Source: Escarpia spicata
Lineage: Eukaryota; Annelida; Polychaeta; Sabellida; Siboglinidae
Direction of reading: 5' to 3'
DNA: 64,000 nt
NCBI GenBank assembly: GCA_963995525.1
Contig: OZ023214.1
Span: forward strand, 48,143,883-48,207,882
The position numbers were made by a program, and so were the translations under genes. A model generated the notes under the pieces. The model had not been told where the DNA came from and searched no databases. It was given only the letters and a program-made list of their open reading frames with translations. This document shows, in pieces, positions 33,360-43,622 of the stretch (position 1 is the first letter of the stretch; the number at the start of each line of letters is the position of its first letter).

Positions 33360-33415
33360 ATAATCGGCATGTAAAACAAAATTTGATGTATTATCTTGTG
33401 ATGGGGCTGTTGTGA

Positions 33416-34226
33416 TGATGTAGGAATAATACATTTATTTTGTCTTGTGTTGTTCCTTGTTTGCACTCCTGGCGGATATCTTAAGTTGCGTAAGGAATGG
33501 GGTGGCCGTGCATGCCTCGTATTGCATAACATGCAGCTCGTCCAGGACAGCTGGACAGAGTGGTCGCTGGGGGATGACGCTGAATAGTTAATATATAAGA
33601 GCTGTAGAACAGTCTCGTGTGGTCGGTCGAACGTAGCTCGCTAGGGAAAGCTTCGACAGTGAGAGGAGCGTCCAATAGTGGTTGACTGTGCCGCACGTAT
33701 TTAGCGGACAGTCGGTGCATGGTTGACTGCGCCGTAATTGATGGACAGTCAGAAGCAGAATGCGCATTTGTCAGCAAGAGGTGGTGATTCGCGAAGAGGT
33801 GGACAGCTACGAGATGAGACATCCGGGACCCGACGCCCCGAACGAAACATCACGTGATCGACGCGACGTCCGGGAACGACACACCAGACGCTTGACATCC
33901 GTGACGAGACGCCCGGGAACGACACATCACGTGGCATGATATTTGTGACGCAACACCCGAGAACGACACATCACGTGGCGTGACATCTGTGACACGACGT
34001 CCGGGAACGACACATCACGTGAACTTAAGCGACGTGACACCTGGGAACGACACATAATGTGGCGTGACATCCGTAACGACGCATTGGTAGACACGTGAGT
34101 CGTGATCAAGCGATATTATCGACGATCTTATTTGGTGATTTAGTTGCGTTCGAACGATCCGCTTCTTTATTAATTGTGTAAGTGTTAATCCATTGTATTC
34201 ACATGCATGTATCATTTGTTGTTATA
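33416..34226 (+). repeat. 3' LTR of the Gmr1-like element, with six ~44-bp tandem units
   Basis: It begins TGATGTAGGAATAATACATT. The internal tandem region (about 33836-34080) has units beginning near 33837, 33872, 33914, 33959, 34003 and 34043, against three units in the 5' LTR. Many units carry TCACGTGG (a CACGTG-type box) next to GTGACAT/GTGACG. Confidence 0.75.
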
Positions 34227-34559
34227 GGGGTCATGTTCTAGTTAGACTTCCTGTTTGGTTAGAAGAAGAAAAGAGCAGTGTATTTTTTTAACAAAATTCA
34301 CATGCTATTAAATAAGTGCATTTGAGTAGGCAGATTTCCATGTGTCATTGTAGAAGGTGTTGACTGTATAATGGTGGATTTCTAGATGATTTGAATAAGC
34401 TGAAGGATATTTGGCAGCAATTTGCCTGTGTGACCTGTTTGCGGAGTAATTCTTGCCGGCATTTGTAAATATTGACGGGTGTCACACATACAGGCGTTTT
34501 ACGAGAGCTGGAAGTACGTTTTTTTTATCTATCAGCATATCAATGAGATGATGATAACA

Positions 34560-34925
34560 GCAGGTGAGAAGTTTAAGACATTTTGATAATCACACGACCG
34601 TTGCGCGACAGCGTTACACGAGCGTGTGGCGGAGATACGTGTCAGGCGATCACGGCGGAGACGAGCGTCGTCTACTGACGACGATTATCAAGATGGGACC
34701 GACCCTATGTAGCCGGTCGGCCGAGCTGGGTCAACGGAACCGGATGAACACGTGTGACGACGATCAGAGCGTGTATACAACAGAAAAGGACACTTCCGGT
34801 GGACGGTCGTCGAGTCGTGGTGCGATCTCATGGCGAGCTAGCCGAGTCGGGCTAACGGGCCGAATCGGAGCGAGCGCGACGAACTTTCGTTTGACTACGC
34901 GGCGAGACGATGCATAGGGAAGTGA
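34560..34925. repeat. GC-rich block right of the Gmr1-like element, partner of 27890-28155
   Basis: GAGCGTGTGGCGGAGATACG... and GGGTCAACGGAACCGG match the left-flank block in the same orientation. A 117-codon plus frame crosses it but shows no motif. DNA from 34230 to 34560 and from 34930 to 35510 holds nothing I recognise apart from an AATAAA near 35190. Confidence 0.45.
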
Positions 34926-35514
34926 CAATTCGATGATATATGTATATGTTAAATTGCCGGCTAAACTTCTTTGAACTGTCTCAATGTATTGTATGTAATT
35001 AAGAGGCTGTTGTTCTCTATACTGGGGGTGGTATAGATTCCTTGATGTTACTTACCTGAGTCCGAGCGGACCTGAACTTGTAATGCATTGACATTTGAAA
35101 CTCCCTTGAGAGTGCTAATAGTACTTATTTTTTTAACGAGCCATTCTATTATTTTTCTCAAAAGAGTTCTTTGTTATTTATGTATGTAATAAAATTCATA
35201 AACTTTCCATTGTTCCTTGTTGCGTTGTTGACGGTTGCTGCCCTCATTCACAAGCGTTGACAAATTAATACTGAACCCTACTACACTTGAGCCATAAAGT
35301 TACGGAGACCTTGCCAATCTGTGACAAGAACATGTACACATAATTAGTCTGCGTGTCATGGATAATATACTTAGGTATAGGCCCATGTTCCGTGTGTTGA
35401 CATTTTAATGAGTCTTGTTTATAAAAATATATTGCAGTCATTTTGGCGGGAATCTTGTCGTGGGGTAAGAGGCCCACCCACGTAGCAAAACGCTCTCAGG
35501 TGGCCTTTGAAATA

Positions 35515-36195
35515 TTCCAATTTTATATTGTTGTCATATTTTGCACCCAGCCATGTTCTATTATATGCATGTTCTACATATTCGCTTCTTTCATCTCAGT
35601 TTCCCACGGCTACTGTATACATTTTGCTGATCAAATGGTAATGTCAGCAGCTCACCATGTGTTTGGTTTCTGTTGCATTCATATTGTGACCGGATAGACA
35701 TGATGATATATTTCAAAAAATACTTATATTCTAGTCTGATTGGGTGGGAGGGCGTTTCGCCCCAGTGGGGCTTTTTACCCCCTACCATTCTCCCTCGCTC
35801 TCTCGCAGAAAAATGCGCACTATAATATTGCTACGTTTCACGCCTTTTGTGTTCATCCATTGTGGGCATATTACGCCGAGACATTTACGGTCTGTGTGAG
35901 AACAATACGTTGGCAAAACGATTACGTGCACGGTGACACACAACGTGGCGCTTACGTAGCCGCGTGTGTTTTGTTGTTGTTATGAACAACAGTCTTTTTC
36001 CCGATCATTCAGCTAAATGGTGTTATCAGTGATTGTGTACCATGCAGGTGCTAACAAACACGCGTTGTCTGTGTTCGCGTTGACATTCTGGTATGTCGTG
36101 TTCGGCCAAGACTGCAAACCGAAGGATTATTGCAAGAACGGCGGGACTTGCGAGTATTTGGCAGCCACCAAAGACCAACGCTGTATCTGCACAAA
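35515..36195 (+). repeat. Segment duplicated in inverted orientation at 59697-60372
   Basis: Extended similarity covers the 5' flank and first third of the EGF-like gene. Examples are TTTTATATTGTTGTCATATT, TTCGCTTCTTTCATCTCA, GAGAACAATACGTTGGCAAAACGATTACGT and the coding start. The partner is on the minus strand about 24 kb away. Confidence 0.85.
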
Positions 36196-36589
36196 TGCAC
36201 ACTGCGGGCTTACATGCGAGACAACCAATATATGCAAAAACGGTGGAACTTGTGTCTATAACTCGAATACAAACAATATCTCGTGTGCATGCGCTGCTGG
36301 CTTCGCAGGAGCGACCTGCAGCGCGACGAAATCAAACACGGCCGCTGCATCGACCGACGCCACAAAATCGAAAAATTCATCCGGGGACAATCCGCTATTG
36401 TATCTCTTCATCACTGCTGTCTTGTCTGCGGTGCTTGTTGTCGTCGTCGTCGCTTGCGCTTGGCACAAAAGGAGACAACGGGAGAGGGAAACCGCCGAGG
36501 CAGAAGCTCTAGGTCTGTTGACTGATCACTCGCCCAACGAAAAAGAATCTGTGCAAGAGAACTGGTTCTTATCTATGTTTGGATTTTGA
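36017..36589 (+). CDS. Small single-pass membrane protein with two EGF-like domains
   Basis: The frame encodes 190 aa with no intron. The N-terminus (residues 1-30) has a hydrophobic core ALSVFALTFWYVVFG that would act as a signal peptide. Twelve cysteines form two EGF-like modules: C33, 39, 45, 56, 58, 63 and C67, 73, 79, 90, 92, 101, each with the CKNGGTC signature. A Ser/Thr/Lys-rich stem with NXS/T sites follows (N87, N120), then a transmembrane segment at about 127-148, a basic stop-transfer WHKRRQR, and a 40-residue acidic cytoplasmic tail. The layout suggests a cell-surface EGF-type ligand or adhesion protein. No orthologue is recognised. AATAAA follows 30 nt after the stop. The N-terminal exon could lie elsewhere, as GCAG|GT occurs at codons 9-10. 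A broken inverted copy is at 59697-59873. Confidence 0.75.
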   Translation: MVLSVIVYHAGANKHALSVFALTFWYVVFGQDCKPKDYCKNGGTCEYLAATKDQRCICTNAHCGLTCETTNICKNGGTCVYNSNTNNISCACAAGFAGATCSATKSNTAAASTDATKSKNSSGDNPLLYLFITAVLSAVLVVVVVACAWHKRRQRERETAEAEALGLLTDHSPNEKESVQENWFLSMFGF

Positions 36590-36618
36590 TGAAGCATGTA
36601 GATAACCATGCATTGCGG

Positions 36619-36624
36619 AATAAA
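36619..36624 (+). terminator. Polyadenylation signal AATAAA of the EGF-like gene
   Basis: AATAAA lies 30 nt after the stop codon. A second AATAAA at 36692-36697 could serve a longer 3' end. Confidence 0.5.
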
Positions 36625-36849
36625 CAGCGTTGTTGTTTTTCGATCACCCGTCGTGCTGGATAATACAATATCGATATGACGAAGTTGCAGAAATAAAATA
36701 TTGATATTACAAATATCCGTGTGGATTAGTTTTTATTTTAGTTAAGTTGGCCCTATATAAATTATGACTCGCGGCAAAGCATGCGGATCACTCGATCGGG
36801 AAGAAGTTACAATAAATATGCAGAACTCATATTATAGTACATTACGAAG

Positions 36850-37460
36850 TCAGCATTGACAGGTAATATCGGGAGTAGACAAATACATGTAAATCTGTGT
36901 AGCATATGTATAATGGTGGTGACTCAAATTATGACTGTTATTAACTAAGCTCAGCAGACTTAAAATTGTGTAGAGAGTAAAAAGTAAGACTCCAATGACA
37001 AAACCTCGAGGAACAATACATGAAACTGGGATTGTCGATAACATATAATGCCAATCTTGACTCGGATGTCCATCAGTTAGATATCACGAAAACCAACACA
37101 AAGTTGTACCAGATACACCATACCATAAAGATAAAGCATTTATATGAATGCCTTGATCAGTGAAATCAAAGGCAGCAGCAGTTGAACAAGGCAAGCGCAA
37201 TTACTTTACCTGTATCCATATTTAGCGTTATATTGTTGTGCACCTTTAAGGGAGCAATCTCCATATAATGAAGTTGTTTGTGCGCAGATTGTGATGCTTT
37301 AGGTGGGCATTTTGACCTAATTCGAGATCCAGGGCGTTTTGCTACAACTTGTTCAAGTATCTTGGAAATGACGGTAAGATCAGAAACCGGTCTGTATTTT
37401 TTAATGCTGTATTTCGGTAAATATGTCTTCTTAAAGTGACCCACTATAAGAAATAATGAC
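36850..37460 (-). pseudogene. CR1-like LINE reverse transcriptase fragment
   Basis: Minus strand: the RT start (YSIKKYRPVSDLTVISKILE) is at 37166-37444. The palm region VPRGFVIGVLLFTLYT with a ruined catalytic block (YTYATQIYMYL in place of ADDTQ) is at 36850-37044. It is the same family as 19856-21140 and retains the more 5' part missing there. Confidence 0.75.
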
Positions 37461-37847
37461 AGTGTAAATATGTTACAGACAACTCGTGAACAGTACTGTT
37501 GGACTTGTTAAAACACCGATATCCTTGTACGCGTGTTATCTAAAAGCGTGTTGTTTTGGGCGGCAATCTTGTTAAAGGAAAGCAGTCTGGTCCTCTAACC
37601 ACAATTATTTAGTGTAGTAATTTGTTAGTTTTGAACGTATGAAATCGTTGAACATCAAATTGTATTGCGATTAACTCAGCTCACCTCGGTATTATTGCCA
37701 ATAAAGCTTGTTTTTAAACTGTTTGCACATGCTCCTGAGTCGTACCTTCCAAATCGCAAAAGTCGTTACGGGCTATCTAAACACAAGTTGGTAGGCAGAA
37801 TACCTTCAACATAGTAATTATAGCATTAAGAACATTACATATTAATG

Positions 37848-38166
37848 TAGCGCTACAGCTTCGGACTCTCAACTGAGAGAACCCGGGTTCGAATCCTGTG
37901 CTGTCGTGTCGAACATTGGGCAAGTTCGTTCACTATACATTGCTCCGGTTCACTCAGCTGAATGAATGAGTACATGGATATAGACAGTGGAGGATATTTG
38001 TGTACGAATAGTTTTCGCGCATTAATTGCCGTGTGGCTGGATGCTTCCCAGAGAAGTCGAGATGGTGTTCGATTGAACAAGTCTGCCAGGTAATAAAGTG
38101 TAAAGCGCTTTGAGTAGTCCTGAGGACTGGATACTGTGCTATATAAGAACTTACCTTTACTTTACT
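37848..38166 (+). mobile_element. tRNA-derived SINE (family A), near full length
   Basis: The head matches the SINE at 7376 (GGACTCTCAACTGAGAGAAC, B box GGTTCGAATCC at 37888-37898), but the A box is eroded. A body and 3' domain follow, AAAGCGCTTTGAGTAGTCCT...TGTGCTATATAAGAAC, resembling the shared 3' domain of many animal SINEs, and then a (TTTAC)n-like tail at 38150-38171. The central part (37945-38085) matches 59560-59697. Confidence 0.75.
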
Positions 38167-38229
38167 TTTACATTAATGAATGAATGACAAACTAGGACCA
38201 GCCTAAATCTCATTAAACTGTTCGACGCC

Positions 38230-38440
38230 TTGTGTTGTGTACCGGCCGCCGCATGTACACAGAGTATGAAAGGGCCTCTCTCCAGGCGACGGTACCGAGC
38301 CTATTGTGTCGTCTGGCCGCTCTACGCTTCGACTCTGCCAACACGGGCCAACACAAGTCAGTCCGGGATTATGTGGAGCGGACGTCTAGCGCGACCCGGC
38401 CCGGATACTGGATCCAGGAGTCAATCCGCGTCTGTCGCAG
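38230..38440 (+). CDS. Possible exon, unrecognised, GC-rich
   Basis: A GC-rich stretch in an AT-rich setting encodes MYTEYERASLQATVPSLLCR and onward to RPGYWIQESIRVCRR, stopping at TCGCAG|GTCAGT, a plausible donor near 38439. There is no domain match and no supported acceptor or partner exon. It could equally be part of a promoter-like CpG-rich block extending to 38740. Confidence 0.2.
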
Positions 38441-38950
38441 GTCAGTGAGTCTTCTGTATGCGACTGACTGAAGGTGTAGACACCCGCTGCGTGGTTGAAC
38501 CGAGAGGGTGCGTCGCAAAGGAGTATAATATCTGCGCCGAGAAATGTTCGGTTGATTGCTCGTCTGCAGTGAGTTCGCCTTGTATTGTCGTTCACACTTC
38601 ACAAGCGCTGCCGCTCGTGTTCTTACATGCGGGTATTGCGCTTCCCGAAGCAGTTGTGTATTTTCCGTTGGTAAAAAACGCCCACCGACCGTCACAACCG
38701 CGGTACAACAGTATCTTCGGTGCGAGCAAGGCAAGTTACGCCGCGCTATAGCTCAGTACGATAACAGTATCGCATATCTCAAGTAACAGCCGGGTGAACG
38801 ATCGTTTGAAAAGGCCCATCGACTAATGCACTTGTTAATGTTGCTATTAGCTTCATGTGTGTATGCAAGATGTGTGCACGTTGTTACAGTAGGGTTGTAG
38901 CCCTTAAACACGTTTGCTATTAGGAGTGAAATCAATACATGGCGATAACG

Positions 38951-39004
38951 CACACGCGTGCACACACGCACACGCACGCACGCACACACACACACACACA
39001 CACA
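38951..39004. repeat. (CA)n microsatellite
   Basis: Runs of CA and CACG dinucleotides. From 39010 to 39580 I see no gene or element. Confidence 0.9.
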
Positions 39005-39581
39005 TTAATCCCTCGATATTTCATTAACATGTTCCTGAAATCGCAATACTATTAAAGGCGAGCGAATGCCAACTGGGGTGTGTGTACATATTTCTGGGCA
39101 TAATATGATGTCGTGCGCTGTATATAAATTCGTTATCTTGTGTGAGTGTCATATGAGGTAGACGCTGACGTCATCGTGTGTAAGATTCCGATGTATACGA
39201 CAGCAAACAAAGATGGCTCATTGAAAATGACAAATGACTTCGGTTACTGTACGGCAGCGTTTTTGAACGGATACTGTTTGCACCATGCTTGCTCGAAACC
39301 AAAACCAACACAGCATCAAAGAGCTATTAGCATTACACACGCTTTGGCAACGCGATAGCCCATGCAATTCCGCCGGTTGTTTTCGGATCACTTGTCTGGT
39401 CTTGGTTCCTCGTTTTTACGCATAAATGTCAATATATGTCGCATATTCCCATACAGTTAGTTACAGTTGTCTATTGAAACCCTCATACAAATGTCACTAG
39501 ATTCGCGGCGAGTATTTGGCGTGATTATTTCAGGGCGGATATTACACGCAACATGTTGAGGAACCTCACACAGCTAAGACG

Positions 39582-40790
39582 TTAGAATCGACACAAAGAA
39601 ATATATTCACAGATGTCACATGTGGTGAAGAGCAAATTAAAGTTATTTATTCGTCTTCTCCCAGAATACAGCGTAGGTCCGAAACGACGCTTTTCCAACA
39701 CACTCTGTTGTCCGCGGCTTTCTTTACGTTTTTCCGGGTGGTTCCATATGTCTAGTTCTTCAGCAATGGATCTCGTCCAGCTGCGTTGTTGTCTGCCGGT
39801 TTTTGTTTTTATTATGGGTTCCCCTTTAGTGATTCCTTCGTGTTTCATCCCGAGGGTGTATCCAATACATGTCCAATGTCGTTTTTAAATCCCTTTCGTG
39901 ATACTGGTTTCGTTTATTCTGCTTTATTCTCAGACCTATGTTCTCTGCTTCCTCTGTCAATTGGCTAGTCTTCTTCTGCATCTATCTAGGGCTTTCTCTG
40001 TTGCTGCGCCAATTCTTTGGAATATGTTTCTTCTTAGTGTTAGCCCAGTTGAAAGTATTACACAATTCCGCTGTCATTTAAACGATATCTGTATAACATT
40101 TCATACACATCTGACCTCCCTGTGGTATCCATTCATATGTTGACAACTTTAATATAGTACTTATCCGTTTTGAGGTAAATCAACTATTTTGTTTTGATGC
40201 GCCTCTTGGTTTGGTTTCTCTGGAGTTAGGCACAAAAAATCACTTTATTTTTATTATGTCGCAGATAATTTTCCCCGTATGTGATTGGCAGGTGGAGTTT
40301 CCTTGCATCTGTTTGATTATTGTTATAAAGTTTCCAGGTATACCGTAGTCCACACAGTCGAAGGCTTTCTCAAAATCTATGAAATTGATATAAAGCGGTG
40401 ACTTCCACTCAACTGGCTGTTCTGTTAGTATTCCCAAGCTAAACCCAACTTATTTTTCACGTAGTTTGTGCGCCCTCCAATCTGTCCAAAATTATGCGGG
40501 CGAAGAATTTACTTGGTACCGAAAGTAGTATAATTCCTCCCCAGTTCTTGAACATTCCAAAGTCACCTTTCTTTGGCAGTATAATATGGTATCCATTTTC
40601 TAGTTCTTTTTGGATTTCATCTTGACTATAAACCTTCGGGAATAGGTTGTGCATCACATATACAGTATATGTTGTTGTTGTTATCGAGGCTGCTTTCAGG
40701 GCTTCATGCAGGTGGTTGTTGGTTTTCCACCCGGTCCTGGTTTCTTTCCGTTCTTTAACATCTTCGGTGCTCTGCTGATTTTGGCTTTTG
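39582..40790 (-). pseudogene. LINE remnant (RT start and C-terminal domain), split by a second fragment
   Basis: Minus strand: RT finger blocks at 40457-40657 (IILPKKGDFGMFKNWGGIIL, VPSKFFARIILDRLE) and 40240-40437 (INFIDFEKAFDCVDYG). A LINE-type C-terminal region is at 39582-39890 (GRQQRSWTRSIAEELD). The catalytic palm is missing. The style matches RTE-related LINEs. Between the two halves lies a plus-strand LINE scrap (39895-40140). Confidence 0.65.
39895..40140 (+). pseudogene. CR1-like LINE C-terminus scrap
   Basis: Plus-strand frame with SRAFSVAAPILWNMFLLSVS PVESITQF, the characteristic end of CR1/L2-like LINEs, also present at 20003-20326. It lies antiparallel to the LINE remnant around it. 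Confidence 0.6.
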
Positions 40791-40977
40791 AATGTGGGTT
40801 TATGCTAATGTTTTAATAGCACGTTTCCCATTGGTATGTCTCGTCTTTCTACTGGTGGATCTCAGTTGACACTTTCTTTGAAGTGTTTTCCCATCTTGAG
40901 CTTTGCTCTGTTTCTTTGTTTGTGATTCTTCCTTATTTGTATTTCACTGGTTTTGAAGGTTTGAAGGTTCTGTCTTT

Positions 40978-42644
40978 TCTCTGCAAGTGTTCTTGTTACA
41001 CCTACAGTTCCTTTGTGTCTCTTCTGTGTACTGCCATTTCAGCTTTGCAAGTGTTCTTGTTATACCTACAGTTCCTTCGTGTCTCTTCTGTGTATTGCCA
41101 TTTCAGCTTTGCAAGTGTTCTTGTTATACCTACAGTTCCTTCGTGTCTCTTCTGTGTACTGCCATTTCAGCTTTGCAAGTGTTCTTGTTATACCTACAGT
41201 TCCTTCGTGTCTCTTCTGTGTACTGCCAGTTCAGCTTTGAAGTGTTCTTGTTACACCTACAGTTCCTTTGTGTCTCTTCTGTGTACTGCCATTTCAACTT
41301 TGCAAGTGTTCTTGTTATACCTACAGTTCCTTCGTGTCTCTTCTGTGTATTGCCATTTCAGCTTTGCAAGTGTTCTTGTTATACCTACAGTTCCTTCGTG
41401 TCTCTTCTGTGTACTGCCATTTCAGCTTTGCAAGTGTTCTTGTTATACCTACAGTTCCTTCGTGTCTCTTCTGTGTACTGCCAGTTCAGCTTTGAAGTGT
41501 TCTTGTTATACCTACAGTTCCTTCGTGTCTCTTCTGTGTACTGCCATTTCAGCTTTGCAAGTGTTCTTGTTATACCTACAGTTCCTTCGTGTCTCTTCTG
41601 TGTACTGCCATTTCAGCTTTGCAAGTGTTCTTGTTATACCGTACAGTTCCTTCGTGTCTCTTTTGTGTACTGCCAGTTCAGCTTTGCAAGTGTTCTTGTT
41701 ATACTTACAGTTCCTTCGTGTCTCTTCTGTGTACTGCCATTTCTGCTTTGCAAGTGTTCTTGTTACACCTACAGTTCCTTCGTGTCTCTTCTGTGTACTG
41801 CCATTTCAGCTTTGCAAGTGTTCTTGTTACACCTACAGTTCCTTCGTGTCTCTTCTGTGTACTGCCATTTCAGCTTTGCAAGTGTTCTTGTTATACCGTA
41901 CAGTTCCTTCGTGTCTCTTCTGTGTACTGCCATTTCAGCTTTGCAAGTGTTCTTGTTATACCTACAGTTCCTTCGTGTCTCTTCTGTGTACTGCCATTTC
42001 AGCTTTGCAAGTGTTCTTGTTACACCTACAGTTCCTTCGTGTCTCTTCTGTGTACTGCCATTTCAGCTTTGCAAGTGTTCTTGTTACACCTACAGTTCCT
42101 TCGTGTCTCTTCTGTGTACTGCCATTTCAGCTTTGCAAGTGTTCTTGTTACACCTACAGTTCATTCGTGTATCTTCTGTGTACTGCCATTTCAGCTTTGC
42201 AAGTGTTCTTGTTACACCTACAGTTCCTTCCTGTCTCTTCTGTGTACTGCCAGTTCAGCTTTGCAAGTGTTCTTGTTATACCTACAGTTCCTTCGTGTCT
42301 CTTCTGTGTACTGCCATTTCAACTTTGCAAGTGTTCTTATTATACCTACAGTTCCTTCGTGTCTCTTCTGTGTACTGCCATTTCAGCTTTGCAAGTGTTC
42401 TTGTTACACCTACAGTTCATTCGTGTCTCTTCTGTGTACTGCCATTTCAGCTTTGCAAGTGTTCTTGTTACACCTACAGTTCCTTCCTGTCTCTTCTGTG
42501 TACTGCCAGTTCAGCTTTGCAAGTGTTCTTGTTATACCTACAGTTCCTTCGTGTCTCTTCTGTGTACTGCCATTTCAACTTTGCAAGTGTTCTTATTATA
42601 CCTACAGTTCCTTCGTGTCTCTTCTGTGTACTGCCATTTCAACT
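40978..42644. repeat. 64-bp minisatellite, ~26 copies, with higher-order structure
   Basis: The unit is CAGCTTTGCAAGTGTTCTTG followed by TTATACCTACAGTTCCTTCG and TGTCTCTTCTGTGTACTGCC plus ATTT. Unit starts recur at 64-bp steps (GCAAGTG at 40983, 41047, 41111, 41175). Variants with one base lost (TTTGAAGTG) recur 255 bp apart (about 41237 and 41492), and a four-unit block in the last 500 bp is also duplicated (CATTCGTGT..CCTTCCTGT). No stop codon occurs in any of the three plus frames of the unit, so long overlapping Cys/Leu/Val-rich ORFs (590, 558, 359 codons) result. These are unlikely to be genes. Confidence 0.92.
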
Positions 42645-42649
42645 TATAT

Positions 42650-43557
42650 TGCTAGGTCGTTGATATAGTTTCGTGCATACGGGCAACATTTGTTTGGCAA
42701 AATGCAAAATAAATGTGTCTTTAGACTTTCATATGCTCTATGTACTACAAAAACGTCCGTACAGTCATCTCGCGCTGGACAATTGCAGTGCTATTATCTA
42801 TGTGTAGCACGTTCATTCTGCTTAAACGGTCCACTAGTTTTTGACAACCGTCCTGTCAAAGATGAGAGTTACACAAAAAGACATGTCCGTTGTGATTTTC
42901 AACTTCTTTTACCACTGGTTTAAACTCTTACCAATGGCTTTAGAATTTTTGTTTGCATCCGTGTTTCAATAAATACATGAAATTGTGACACGTATACATT
43001 CAATTTAGGAAAATGTTGGAAATATTATTTTGAGGGAACCAGTTATGTTTTCCACAGATTTGCTGTATATTACGACATCCAAGTTTAATTTTTTTTAATA
43101 CATCACGAACCATGATATTAGAAGGTCTTCGTGTTCCTATTGTACAGGATATTATAGTTAAATATACGTAAGAAAAAAACTATTTATGTACTAATTCCAA
43201 CCAAAAAAATCACCAGACTTGTTTGAAATCACAGAAAAGTTGCGACTCTTTTAAAGAACATTCATCACACATCTGGTTTCTACTAAAGTATACAATACTC
43301 ATCTTACGCATCGAGGAATGAACGAGCTAGCGCATATTTGTCAATACGCTTCTTAGCGCTGTGCGTCGCGAGCTCCGAACTTCTGGGGATTCAACTACAT
43401 CCCCCGGAAAGACCAGTAACACTGGTTTACTTTTTAATTTTATCCGGACGTCTGACGATTGTTCACAATGCCACGTGTGTTTTTATGATTAGCCGAAGCA
43501 GCCCCCCAAAAAACCCTCACCCTTTTCGGCGCCTCAGCATGTTTCTACATGTTGCAG

Positions 43558-43560
<3 letters not shown>
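42650..43560. other. Intergenic DNA, nothing recognised
   Basis: Short open frames only, none with a recognisable motif. Confidence 0.4.

Positions 43561-43613
<53 letters not shown>
43561..43613. repeat. (AT)n microsatellite
   Basis: Perfect AT dinucleotides for about 52 bp, followed by (AC)n. From 43620 to 45630 no gene is recognised. A 267-bp open frame at 43642-43908 is unconvincing. Confidence 0.95.

Positions 43614-43622
<9 letters not shown>

Larger units (their letters stand above)
28156..34226 (+). mobile_element. Old Ty3/gypsy LTR retrotransposon with integrase upstream of RT (Gmr1-like)
   Basis: Diverged LTRs lie at about 28156-28930 and 33416-34226. Between them on the plus strand the order is gag with zinc knuckle (29430-30210), protease remnant (30160-30470), integrase (30930-31830), reverse transcriptase (32150-32800) and RNase H (32990-33340). 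RT and RNase H are of Ty3/gypsy type by motif, yet integrase precedes RT as in Ty1/copia. That combination is known as the Gmr1 type. All frames carry stops and shifts and the LTRs differ by indels, so the copy is old and inactive. The right LTR may be truncated, because the left repeat's presumed end (...TTACA near 28987) has no match there. Confidence 0.85.

Noticed and set aside
40883..42668. Long plus-strand ORFs of 590, 558 and 359 codons
   Set aside because: All are readings of a 64-bp tandem repeat that lacks stops in every forward frame. There is no start context, splice signal or domain, and overlapping frames are equally open.
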